From Actinomycetes bacterium (GTDB lineage: Bacteria > Actinomycetota > Acidimicrobiia > Acidimicrobiales > RAAP-2), in the NCBI GenBank assembly GCA_021795095.1, contig JAJYPU010000041.1, positions 1 through 13,960 on the forward strand: a stretch of 13,960 nt of DNA, read 5' to 3'. Numbering within the stretch: position 1 is the stretch's first letter; each line of letters begins with the position of its first letter. Below are positions 7,151 to 13,960 of the stretch, in pieces. Made by a program: the position numbers and the translations under genes. The notes below the pieces were generated by a model. It was not told where the DNA came from, ran no database searches, and was given only the letters and a program-made list of their open reading frames with translations.

Positions 7151-8574
7151 GATCCCTGGCCTTTCACCGGTATTCCTGCTTCAACGTTTTGGCCACCCGC
7201 GAGCTCGCCGAGACGTATCGGCATGGCGATCGGACGGCGATCGGTGCTCGCACCGCCGAGTCCACCCTCGGGCGCGCGCGCGCTCAGCAGGGCTTCGACC
7301 GTGCGACCACAGACTCGGCCCTGACACGGTCCGAGGCCCGCACGACTCACGAGCTTGAGCGAACGAAGCCCGGACGAGCGCGTCGCCGATGTGGCCGCCG
7401 TGAGGTCGGCGACGGACACGTCCTCGCAACGACACACGATCGTCTCATCGCTCAACCAGGTCGCCCAGTTCTCACCGATGACGTGGGCGCGTGCGAGGCG
7501 TTGCGCGAAACGACGAAGGACCCGACGCCGGATCAACTCGACGCGCAACGAAGCATCTGAGAGCCGGCCGCCGGCCGCCACGTACCCGGCGATGGCGCCT
7601 TCAGCCAAGGCGAGGTCCACCCCGCCGATGCCCGTGATCTCGCCGGCGGCGAACACCGACGCCACGCTGGTTCGCTGCTCGGCGTCGACCTCGACGAATC
7701 GCCCGTCGTTGAGCCGACAGCCCGCGGCGAGCGCGAGCTCGAGCCGCGGGGTGAATCCGTGTCCGAGACACACCGCGTCCACCTCGAGTTGCCGTTCGCT
7801 CCCCTTGATCGGTCGCCACGACCCGTCAAGAGTGCTGACCGTGACCGATTCGACTCGGTCGCGGCCCTCGATCGCGGTGACCGCGTGGCCCGGCACGTAC
7901 GCGATGCGATGGCGCGCGAGGACGGCGGCGTAGCCGACGAGCTCGCGGGCCTTGGCGGGCGTCGCCGCGAGCTCCCACGGGCGAGCGGCCCAGTGTCGAA
8001 CCAGTCGCGCGGCGCGGCTCGCCTCGTAGACCCCGACGACGGTCGCGCCAGTGGCGACGACCGACGCCGCCACCGCGAGGAGGAACGGCCCCGCCCCGGC
8101 CACGACGACGTGCTCGCCCACGGCGACGCGCTCGCCCTTTGCGAGCGCCTGGGCGCCGCCCGCGGTGAAGACCCCGGGGAGGTCCCAACCCGGAACCGGC
8201 AGCGTGCGGTCGAAGGCCCCGGTCGCGAGCACCAGCGCGTCAGGCCGGTAGACCCGGGCCTCGCGGTTGCTGCCGTCGGCCTCACCGACGAGCACGTGGA
8301 CCGCACCGCGGTCGATCGCCCAGACGTGGGCCGAGGTCACGATTGTACAGTTCGGATCGGCCGCGATCGCCCCACGCATTCGCTGGAACGTCGCCCACCC
8401 ATGATGGAGCAGCGACTCGCGTTCGGACGGACGCTCGGGTGGCAGGTGTCGCCAGTACTGACCGCCGACGTCGTCGGACGCGTCGAGGACCACCACCCGA
8501 CCACCGATCGCGCTCGCGGACAACGCAGCGGCGAGTCCGGCCGGGCCCGCCCCGATGATGACGACCTCGTTCAT
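7135..8574 (-). CDS. D-hydroxyproline dehydrogenase, FAD/NAD-type subunit with [2Fe-2S] domain (HcnB/OoxA-like)
   Basis: A 479-residue protein. An N-terminal dinucleotide-binding motif (GAGPAG, 8-13) is followed by a second nucleotide-binding segment (VVVAGAGPFLL, 156-166), then a C-terminal BFD-like iron-sulfur domain with C381, C383, C417 and C422 (CRCE ... GPCQGRVC). This arrangement matches the large subunit of HcnABC-type hydrogen cyanide synthase, opine oxidase and the heteromeric D-hydroxyproline dehydrogenase, which pass electrons from an imino-acid-forming flavoprotein onward. The subunit likely carries electrons from the D-amino-acid-oxidase-like partner to a membrane acceptor. The start at 8574 overlaps the previous stop as ATGA and has GGAG 5 bases before it. 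The alternative GTG at 8580 lacks a ribosome site. A tail of about 50 residues follows the iron-sulfur domain. Confidence 0.88.
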   Translation of the reverse strand: MNEVVIIGAGPAGLAAALSASAIGGRVVVLDASDDVGGQYWRHLPPERPSERESLLHHGWATFQRMRGAIAADPNCTIVTSAHVWAIDRGAVHVLVGEADGSNREARVYRPDALVLATGAFDRTLPVPGWDLPGVFTAGGAQALAKGERVAVGEHVVVAGAGPFLLAVAASVVATGATVVGVYEASRAARLVRHWAARPWELAATPAKARELVGYAAVLARHRIAYVPGHAVTAIEGRDRVESVTVSTLDGSWRPIKGSERQLEVDAVCLGHGFTPRLELALAAGCRLNDGRFVEVDAEQRTSVASVFAAGEITGIGGVDLALAEGAIAGYVAAGGRLSDASLRVELIRRRVLRRFAQRLARAHVIGENWATWLSDETIVCRCEDVSVADLTAATSATRSSGLRSLKLVSRAGLGPCQGRVCGRTVEALLSARAPEGGLGGASTDRRPIAMPIRLGELAGGQNVEAGIPVKGQGSWMST

Positions 8575-8891
8575 CCCCACTCCGTTCGCGAGGCACCATC
8601 GAACTCAACGACATCACCGTCGCGGGCTCGACGCTGACAGGCGCGCACGTCGCGCTGGCCGTTCACGACGACGAGGCAGTCGAAACAGATCCCGATGCCA
8701 CAGAAGGCCCCGCGGGGGCGCCCACCCAACGGCGACGTTCGCCAGGTCAGCGTATCCGCGGCGAGCATGATGCCGGCCACCGTCTGGCCGAGGACGCCCG
8801 TACGACGATCACCGTTCACGAGGATCGTGATCGGTGTCGAGGCCGCCGGCTCCATTGGGTCGGTCGCGGGTGGGACCAGTCGTGCAACCAC
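8571..8891 (-). CDS. Small [2Fe-2S] ferredoxin-like subunit (HcnA-like) of D-hydroxyproline dehydrogenase
   Basis: A 106-residue protein with a single [2Fe-2S] site of the plant-ferredoxin-like/HcnA type: C64, C69, C72 and C85 (CGIGICFDC, then DVRAC). An N-terminal tail of about 20 residues precedes the beta-grasp part, which starts near ITILVNG. It is the gamma-type subunit that completes the three-subunit dehydrogenase with the flavoproteins on either side. The GTG start directly abuts the TAG of the previous gene (zero gap) and has GAGGT 7 bases upstream. Its stop overlaps the next gene as ATGA. A small gene like this is easily missed, but its cysteine spacing is unambiguous. Confidence 0.9.
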   Translation of the reverse strand: MVARLVPPATDPMEPAASTPITILVNGDRRTGVLGQTVAGIMLAADTLTWRTSPLGGRPRGAFCGIGICFDCLVVVNGQRDVRACQRRARDGDVVEFDGASRTEWG

Positions 8892-10064
8892 CTAGGCCAC
8901 CTCGCGAAGCGTCGGGCGCCCAGGGGCGAAGGACTCAAGGGACATCGCGGTCGGTTCGCCGAGCATCGCCGCCGCCAGCAGTTCGGCGGTACCCGGGGCG
9001 AGTCCGATGCCAGCGCCCTCGTGGCCCGTCGCGTACCAGAGACCTTCCACGTCGGAATCGGCACCGATCACGGGCAGGTGATCACGCGAGAACGGGCGGA
9101 ACCCGCCGTAGGCGCGGATCACCGTCGCCTCGGCGAGGAAGGGCATCAACGCGATCGCCTTGCGCGCGATCTCGGCCAGCACCGTGACGTCGATGGTCCC
9201 GTCATAGCCCACGTCCTGACGCGACGAGCCGATGAGCACCGTGCCCGACGCCGTCGATTCGATCACCGTCGAGGTCGCGAGGTCGCGCTCGTTGGACTGG
9301 ACGGCACCGACGTAACTCGTGTCATAGACCTTGTGCCAGATCCGCTGTTGCATGCGCGCCGTCACGAGGAGTAGTCCCTTGCGTGGCCCGACGGCGAGGG
9401 TGGTGCCGAGGGTTCGCGCGACCTCCCCCGACCACGGTCCCGCGGCGACGAGCACGGCGTCGGCCTCGAGGGGACCATTGGATGTGACGACCCCGACCAG
9501 GCGACCGGACCCGTCTCGCAGTGGCCCGATGAGTGTCGTGTAGGCGAGCACGCGCGCGCCGGCCGCCCGGGCCGAGGCGAGCAGCGCCTCGGTCGCGATA
9601 GCCGGCTGCACCTGGGCGTCCTCGGGGTAGTGAACGGCGCCGGTGATCGAGGTCGCGAGCTCGGGTTCGAGCGCGCGAGCCTCGTCAACGCTGAGCGCGC
9701 GCGCGTCGACCCCGGCCCGGCGTTGTGCCTCGGCGAAGCGGTCGAGCGCCGCAGCCTCGGCCTCGCCTCTCGCGGCCACGACGCCACCCTTGGGCTGGTA
9801 CTCGACTGAGGCGAACGCCCCGCCCGTCTCCACGGCAAGCTCGGTGCTCAGCGATGCCCACAGGCCCAGGGAGTACCGGGCGAGATCCAGTTCGGCGCCG
9901 GGTGCCTTGTCACTGACGAGCAGGTTCCCCTCGCCTGCGGCCGACGTGGCGCTCGCGGGTGCGCCGCGGTCGATCACCGTCACGGCGACCCCCCGTCGAG
10001 CGAGCGATCGAGCACACGCGGCACCGACGATACCAGCGCCAATGATCAGGACCTTCACCCCCAC
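8892..10064 (-). CDS. D-amino-acid-oxidase-like FAD subunit (HcnC/OoxB-like) of D-hydroxyproline dehydrogenase
   Basis: A 390-residue flavoprotein of the DAO family. The FAD-binding motif is GAGIVG (9-14), and the C-terminal FAD contact region reads GLWYATGHEGAGIGLAPGTAEL. With the next two genes it forms the heteromeric dehydrogenase that oxidises cis-4-hydroxy-D-proline to 1-pyrroline-4-hydroxy-2-carboxylate. This subunit would hold the amino-acid oxidation site. Related complexes act on glycine (HcnABC) or opines, but the downstream deaminase and epimerase genes point to hydroxyproline. It is the first gene of the six-gene operon. The GTG at 10064 has GGAG 5 bases before it. The next in-frame GTG (10058) is possible but is spaced less well. 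Confidence 0.9.
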   Translation of the reverse strand: MGVKVLIIGAGIVGAACARSLARRGVAVTVIDRGAPASATSAAGEGNLLVSDKAPGAELDLARYSLGLWASLSTELAVETGGAFASVEYQPKGGVVAARGEAEAAALDRFAEAQRRAGVDARALSVDEARALEPELATSITGAVHYPEDAQVQPAIATEALLASARAAGARVLAYTTLIGPLRDGSGRLVGVVTSNGPLEADAVLVAAGPWSGEVARTLGTTLAVGPRKGLLLVTARMQQRIWHKVYDTSYVGAVQSNERDLATSTVIESTASGTVLIGSSRQDVGYDGTIDVTVLAEIARKAIALMPFLAEATVIRAYGGFRPFSRDHLPVIGADSDVEGLWYATGHEGAGIGLAPGTAELLAAAMLGEPTAMSLESFAPGRPTLREVA

Positions 10065-10078
10065 CCGCTCTCCACTTA

Positions 10079-10105
10079 TAACATGTTACATTCTATTGTA
10101 TACGA
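10079..10105. promoter_or_regulatory. A/T-rich promoter region with candidate GntR operators for the six-gene operon
   Basis: This A/T-rich patch, in an otherwise G/C-rich window, lies between the regulator gene and the first catabolic gene. It holds a perfect 10-bp palindrome TAACATGTTA (10079-10088), an overlapping ATGT-T-ACAT repeat (10083-10091) and an imperfect palindrome TTGTATACGA (10096-10105, core GTATAC). On the minus strand TACAAT (10101 to 10096) is a good -10 candidate. It places the start of transcription near 10089, about 25 nt before the GTG at 10064, and keeps the ribosome site. No strong -35 is visible, which would fit a regulated promoter. The ATGT/ACAT half-sites match those at 521-531. 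Confidence 0.45.
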
Positions 10106-10124
10106 CGGTGGCGGGTCCGTTCAC

Positions 10125-10820
10125 CTACGTTGCGGCCTCGCTGGCTTCGCCCTCCATGATCCCCGCCCACCAGCCGAGGACATGACCGACGTGACGTACC
10201 ATCAACTGTTCGGCCGCGGGACCGTCGCCGATCCCGAGCAGGTCGAGCAGGCCATGGTGCTCGTGGGCTGAGCGGTACAGCATCTCGGTGTTCTTCAGCC
10301 CGACAAGTCCAGTCATGCGGGTCTGCTTGCGTAGCTCGGCGACGATGTCCACGAGACGACGATTACCGGTCAGCTCCAGCAGCGCCAAGTGGAACGCCGT
10401 GTCCGCGGCCAGGTACCCCTTGAAGTCGACCTGCTCGACGTTGGCGACAATCCGGTCCGCCAACGCCCGGTAGGTGTCGAGCGGTGCACCCTTGAGATGC
10501 TCGGCGACGATGCGCATCGCCGGCGCCTCGAGCCACTTACGAATCGCCACGATCTCGCGCAGGTCCTGGGTGCTGACCGTCGTCACCCGGAACCCCTTGT
10601 TCTTGACCGACTCGACGAACCCTCGCTTCTCGAGGTCCAGCATCGCCTCGCGCACCGGGGTCGCCGAGACCGCGAACTGTGCCGCGAGCGCCGGTACCGT
10701 CACCAGGACGCCCTGTTCGAGCTCGCCCGAGATGATGGCCGCGGCGAGTGAACTCTCGACTTTCGTGCGCAAGTTCTCCTCGACACGGATCACACGAATT
10801 GAGGACTTCTTAGTAGCCAC
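10125..10820 (-). CDS. GntR family regulator, FCD (FadR-type) domain
   Basis: A 231-residue transcription factor. The N-terminal winged helix covers about residues 10-80, with the recognition region FAVSATPVREAMLDLEKRGFV at 49-69 typical of GntR proteins. The C-terminal all-helical FCD ligand domain (about 88-215) shows likely metal/ligand residues D140 and H144 (DTAFH), H188 (AHEHH) and H210 (RHVGH). FCD regulators commonly respond to small carboxylates or amino acids. Here the likely inducer is a hydroxyproline isomer or a pathway intermediate, and the likely targets are the promoters at 10079-10105 and 494-531. The start at 10820 is chosen because AGGGAG (10829-10834) lies 8 bases upstream. 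GTG at 10844 has no such site. It follows livF by 50 bases and may be co-transcribed with the transporter. Confidence 0.88.
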   Translation of the reverse strand: MATKKSSIRVIRVEENLRTKVESSLAAAIISGELEQGVLVTVPALAAQFAVSATPVREAMLDLEKRGFVESVKNKGFRVTTVSTQDLREIVAIRKWLEAPAMRIVAEHLKGAPLDTYRALADRIVANVEQVDFKGYLAADTAFHLALLELTGNRRLVDIVAELRKQTRMTGLVGLKNTEMLYRSAHEHHGLLDLLGIGDGPAAEQLMVRHVGHVLGWWAGIMEGEASEAAT

Positions 10821-10870
10821 GGTCACAACTCCCTGTGAGCGCACAAGACCGCTGACCGGTGCCCAATCCG

Positions 10871-11602
10871 CTAGTCCTCGACATCGGTGGACTTTCCAAG
10901 GTATGCGTCGGACAGCCGCGGATCGTTTTCGAGACTCGACGAGGGCCCCGATAGCACCACCGAGCCCTGTTGGAGGACGTAGGCGCGTGAGGCGATCTCG
11001 AGGGCCAGCGATACGTTTTGCTCGACGAGCAGGACCGTTGTGCCGAGTTTTGAAACTTCCTCGAGCATGTCGTACACGATATCGACCTTTTGGGGATCGA
11101 GACCGAGCGAAGGCTCGTCGATCATCAGGATCTTGGGGTTGGACATCATCGCGCGACCAATCGCGAGCACCTGCTGCTCACCACCCGAGAGCGTCCCGGC
11201 CAACCGTTGGAAGTGCTGGCGTAGCAACGGGAAAAGATCGAGGACCTCGTCCAGGCGCTCAGCGCGTTCGCTCCGGCTGCGTTGGGTGCCATAGGCGCCG
11301 AGCTCGAGGTTCTCGGCGATGGTGAGCGTCGTAAAGATCCGTCGGCCCTCGGGGACGTGCACGAGCCCACGGGCGACCCGACGGTGGGCCGACTGCTTGG
11401 CGAGCACGTCGCCGAAGTAGCTGATGGTGCCCTGACGCGGATGGATGATGCCCGAGATCGCCTTCAACAAGGTGCTCTTGCCGGCTCCATTGGCCCCGAG
11501 CAACGCCACGATCTCACCCTCGTCAACGTGCATGGTGACGTCCTCGACACCGCGCACGGCGCCGTAGTAGACGCTCACCGCGTCGAGTTCGAGGGCCCTC
11601 AT
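10871..11602 (-). CDS. livF: Branched-chain amino acid type ABC transporter ATP-binding protein LivF
   Basis: A 243-residue ATPase of the LivF subgroup, usual length about 235-245. Walker A is GANGAGKST (36-44), the signature is LSGGEQQVLAIGRAMM, and Walker B is ILMIDEPSLGL. The switch histidine is replaced by Q in LLVEQNVSLAL, as is usual for LivF. It powers the importer with LivG on the inner face of the LivHM membrane pore. The ATG overlaps the LivG stop as ATGA and has AGGAAG 5 bases upstream. The link to hydroxyproline genes suggests an imino acid or betaine substrate rather than leucine, but this is inference from location. Confidence 0.93.
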   Translation of the reverse strand: MRALELDAVSVYYGAVRGVEDVTMHVDEGEIVALLGANGAGKSTLLKAISGIIHPRQGTISYFGDVLAKQSAHRRVARGLVHVPEGRRIFTTLTIAENLELGAYGTQRSRSERAERLDEVLDLFPLLRQHFQRLAGTLSGGEQQVLAIGRAMMSNPKILMIDEPSLGLDPQKVDIVYDMLEEVSKLGTTVLLVEQNVSLALEIASRAYVLQQGSVVLSGPSSSLENDPRLSDAYLGKSTDVED

Positions 11603-12366
11603 TTGCGCTTCCTGCCCATGTAGGCGCGGATCACGTCAGGATTCGTTCGAACGTCCTGGGGTAATCCCGAGGCGATGATGCGGCCGTTGTCGAGCACGGT
11701 GACTTCCGTCGCGATCTCCATCACCAGGTCAACGTCGTGCTCGATCATCACGACGCACGTCCCCTCGTCGTGGATGCGCCGAATCACGCGCGACAATTCT
11801 TCGCGTTCCACCGAGCTCACGCCGGCCGCTGGCTCGTCAAGCAGCACCACGACCGGATTTGCGATCAACACGCGGGCGAGTTCCATACGCTTGCGCATTC
11901 CGTAGGGCAGGTCACCGGCGAGGTTGTTCCACTGGTCGGCGAGACCGACGAATTCGAGGCTCGCCATGGCCTCATCGTGCAAGAGGTGCTCGCGCCGTCT
12001 GAATCCTCGGCTGGCGACCGTGATCGACAGCAGATTCGAGGTAGCGCGCAGGTGCCCCCCGGCGAGGACGTTCTCCAGTACCGACATCTTGGGAAAGACT
12101 CGGATGTTCTGGAAGGTCCGACGGATCCCGAGCGCGGCGACCTTGGCCGCGTCGAGGCCCGTGACCTCGGTCCCCTGGAACCGGACCGCGCCGCCCGTTG
12201 GCTTGTAATAGCCGGTGAGACAGTTGAAGAAGGACGTCTTGCCGGCACCGTTGGGCCCGATGATGGCGTGCAGCGCTCCCTCGTCGACCTCGATCGACAG
12301 ATCGCTCAACGCATTGACGCCGCCGAACTGAAGCGACAGGTGGTCGGTCTGCAGGACGGCGGTCAC
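11599..12366 (-). CDS. livG: Branched-chain amino acid type ABC transporter ATP-binding protein LivG
   Basis: A 255-residue ATPase of the LivG subgroup. It has Walker A GPNGAGKT (37-44), Q-loop region RRTFQNIRVF, Walker B VVVLLDEPAAGV and switch histidine MIEHDVDLVM. The ABC signature is unusual: LPYGMRKRMELARVL, where relatives usually have L-S-x-G-Q/E. The GTG start at 12366 overlaps the LivM stop as GTGA and is preceded by GGAGG. The open frame continues to 12831, but that part is antisense-like overlap with livM and has no LivG character, so the short form is correct. It pairs with LivF. Confidence 0.92.
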   Translation of the reverse strand: MTAVLQTDHLSLQFGGVNALSDLSIEVDEGALHAIIGPNGAGKTSFFNCLTGYYKPTGGAVRFQGTEVTGLDAAKVAALGIRRTFQNIRVFPKMSVLENVLAGGHLRATSNLLSITVASRGFRRREHLLHDEAMASLEFVGLADQWNNLAGDLPYGMRKRMELARVLIANPVVVLLDEPAAGVSSVEREELSRVIRRIHDEGTCVVMIEHDVDLVMEIATEVTVLDNGRIIASGLPQDVRTNPDVIRAYMGRKRK

Positions 12367-13427
12367 GGCTCCTCCGTCGGCAGTGACACGAGCGCCCCAC
12401 CCGCGCCGGAGCGGGGGGACGGCACCGCATGTCCCAGTCGGGAACGGATCCGAGTTCCCAGACCCTGGAAGGCGCGCTCCGGGAAGAGGCCGCGCGGTCG
12501 CACGACCATCAAGATCACGAGCGCGATGCCGAAGACCAGCAAACGGGCCTGGGCGAAAGAGCGGAAGACCTCGGGGAAGATCTCGACGACGGCCGCGCCG
12601 AACATGACACCCCAGATGCTGCCGAGGCCACCAATCGCGACGGCCATGACGATGAGCAAAGACTCGCTGAACCCGAAGCTCGCCGGCGAGATGGCCGTCA
12701 GCGCTGGTGCGTAGAGCGAACCGGTGATCGACCCGAGCACCGCTCCGAACATATACGCGTAGAGCTTGTAGTGGTTGGTGTTGATGCCCATCGCCTTGGC
12801 GGCGTCCTCGTCCTCGCGGATGCACAGCCACGCTCGGCCCAGTCGTGAGCCGCGCAATCGGGTAGAGAACAGGGCGAAGATGACCACCAGCACCAAGAAG
12901 ACGTAGTAGTAGCCCGTGTTGCTGGTCACGACGACGCTGCCGATGGTGAGCGCCGGGATCGCGTAGATGCCGGTCGGACCGCCGGTCTGGTTGAGGTTGA
13001 TCGCGATCGTCTGGATGATCTCCCCGAATCCCAGCGTGACCACCGCGAGGTAGTCACTGCGCAGGCGCAGCGTCGGGAAGCCGATAATGAGCGCACAGAC
13101 CACCGCGATCAGCACGCCGGGCGCGATCGAGGCGAGTATCGACCAGTGCTCCTTGGTTGAGAGGATGCCGGTGGTGTACGCGCCGATGGCGAAGAACGCC
13201 GCGAAACCGAGGTCGAGCATGCCGGCGTAGCCGACGACGATGTTGAGTCCGAGCGCGAGGCACATCAGCATCTCGGCCTGGAACGCCACGCCCAGGTAGT
13301 ACTGGTTCTGGGTCATCTGGGGCACGAGTGCCGCCGCCACCACGAGCGCGATCACCAGCCCGGCGCGCGTGACCCGGAACCCGTCAACCCTCGTGCGACC
13401 CGACTGGACCACGGTGTCAGTGGCCAT
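12363..13427 (-). CDS. livM: Branched-chain amino acid type ABC transporter permease LivM
   Basis: A 354-residue inner-membrane permease with about eight to ten hydrophobic segments. Family landmarks are GYAGMLDLGFAAFFAIGAYT (about 68-87), TGGPTGI, and the cytoplasmic coupling segment RLGRAWLCIREDEDAAKAMGIN, which contacts the ATPases. A C-terminal hydrophilic tail (about 330-354) is rich in Arg, Ser and Gly. It forms the membrane channel with LivH. The start follows the LivH stop by 6 bases. An AGGAGG within the last LivH codons serves as ribosome site, although the spacing of 12 bases is long. Confidence 0.93.
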   Translation of the reverse strand: MATDTVVQSGRTRVDGFRVTRAGLVIALVVAAALVPQMTQNQYYLGVAFQAEMLMCLALGLNIVVGYAGMLDLGFAAFFAIGAYTTGILSTKEHWSILASIAPGVLIAVVCALIIGFPTLRLRSDYLAVVTLGFGEIIQTIAINLNQTGGPTGIYAIPALTIGSVVVTSNTGYYYVFLVLVVIFALFSTRLRGSRLGRAWLCIREDEDAAKAMGINTNHYKLYAYMFGAVLGSITGSLYAPALTAISPASFGFSESLLIVMAVAIGGLGSIWGVMFGAAVVEIFPEVFRSFAQARLLVFGIALVILMVVRPRGLFPERAFQGLGTRIRSRLGHAVPSPRSGAGGALVSLPTEEP

Positions 13428-13433
13428 CGCGGG

Positions 13434-13960
13434 TCACATCCTCCTCGCGACCCGCTCACCGAGCAGACCGGTGGGCCGGAACCACAGCATGAGAACGAGG
13501 GCACCAAAAGCGACCACGATCGCCCACTCCGCGCCGAAGATGCCCGTGCCAATCGACTGAACGATACCGAGAATCAGACCACCGAGCACCGCCCCACCGA
13601 TGTTGCCGATGCCACCGAGCACGGCCGCGGTGAACGCCTCGAGGCCCACGGTGAAGCCCATTAGGTAGTTGATCTGCCCGTAGTACACGCCCGTCATCAC
13701 CGCCGCCGCGCCAGCGAGGGCGCCGCCGATGAAGAAGACGATCGCGATCACCAGGTCGACGTTGATGCCCATCAACACCGCGGCGATTCGGTCCTCAGAC
13801 ACCGCACGCATTGCCTTGCCGAGCAGGGTGCGACCCACGAGGAAGTAGACGCCGAGGGCGAGCAGACCCGAGACGAGCACGATGATCAACTGGGCCCAGG
13901 TGTAGTGGTTCGACCCGAGGTTGAACCCACTCGGCGGCGTGGTCACGGGGAAGACGAGGT
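13434..13960 (-). CDS. livH: Branched-chain amino acid type ABC transporter permease LivH (5' end outside window)
   Basis: The C-terminal 174 residues of a LivH permease. The reading frame stays open to the window edge, and the normal length is about 290 residues, so about 115 are missing off the right end. The GTG at 13946 is internal, not the start. Landmarks are the coupling segment KAMRAVSEDRIAAVLMGIN, then FIGGALAGAAAVMTGVYYG and the typical AFTAAVLGGIGNIGGAVLGG. The C-terminus FRPTGLLGERV is also typical. It forms the channel with LivM. No periplasmic binding protein gene is in the window. It may lie farther upstream. Confidence 0.93.
   Translation of the reverse strand, partial: LVFPVTTPPSGFNLGSNHYTWAQLIIVLVSGLLALGVYFLVGRTLLGKAMRAVSEDRIAAVLMGINVDLVIAIVFFIGGALAGAAAVMTGVYYGQINYLMGFTVGLEAFTAAVLGGIGNIGGAVLGGLILGIVQSIGTGIFGAEWAIVVAFGALVLMLWFRPTGLLGERVARRM

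Noticed and set aside
11737..12714. Plus-strand open frame (325 codons) opposite livG and livM
   Set aside because: Antisense shadow. The minus-strand frames carry clear ABC transporter motifs.
12367..12831. N-terminal extension of the LivG frame
   Set aside because: It overlaps livM in another frame and shows no LivG character. A GTG with GGAGG at 12366 overlapping the LivM stop is the natural start.

Overview
The window comes from a high-GC bacterium, most likely an actinomycete-type organism (Actinomycetota, perhaps an Acidimicrobiia-like marine or soil lineage). The evidence is the strong G/C bias at third codon positions, frequent GTG starts, Shine-Dalgarno sites, and chains of ATGA/GTGA stop-start overlaps. 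The lineage call is an inference from composition only. Nothing in the window looks like a transposase, integrase, phage gene or CRISPR array.

Layout. A minus-strand initiator tRNA (tRNA-fMet, 105-181) sits at the left edge, followed by about 310 bases without a gene. A plus-strand set of three genes (539-3669) encodes an enolase-superfamily enzyme, a proline-racemase-family enzyme and an ornithine-cyclodeaminase-family reductase. It converges, with a 19-bp gap, on a long minus-strand block. Read in transcription order (right to left), that block is: a branched-chain-amino-acid-type ABC transporter livH-livM-livG-livF (13960 to 10871, livH cut by the window edge); a GntR/FCD regulator (10820 to 10125); a 60-bp A/T-rich promoter and operator region; then six very tightly packed catabolic genes (10064 to 3689). 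These six are a D-amino-acid-oxidase-like flavoprotein, a small [2Fe-2S] protein, an FAD/NAD-type flavoprotein with a C-terminal [2Fe-2S] domain, a DHDPS-family deaminase, a second proline-racemase-family enzyme, and an aldehyde dehydrogenase.

How the genes fit together. The minus-strand set reads as the full route for 4-hydroxyproline. The epimerase converts trans-4-hydroxy-L-proline to cis-4-hydroxy-D-proline. The three-subunit flavin/iron-sulfur dehydrogenase makes 1-pyrroline-4-hydroxy-2-carboxylate. The DHDPS-family deaminase gives 2-oxoglutarate semialdehyde, and the aldehyde dehydrogenase gives 2-oxoglutarate. The plus-strand set reads as a route for 3-hydroxyprolines (or proline betaines): one or two dehydratases give 1-pyrroline-2-carboxylate, and the reductase makes L-proline. 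The ABC transporter is the likely importer and the GntR protein the likely inducer-responsive repressor. Two short inverted repeats with the same half-sites (ATGT...ACAT) lie over the predicted promoters of both catabolic sets, which suggests one regulator controls both.

The locus is therefore best described as a self-contained island for using several hydroxyproline isomers, probably derived from collagen or plant cell-wall protein. The points most worth testing are a trans-3-hydroxyproline-dehydratase-like protein that carries Cys/Cys instead of the expected Cys/Thr pair, the true substrate of the enolase-superfamily enzyme, and the shared operator.
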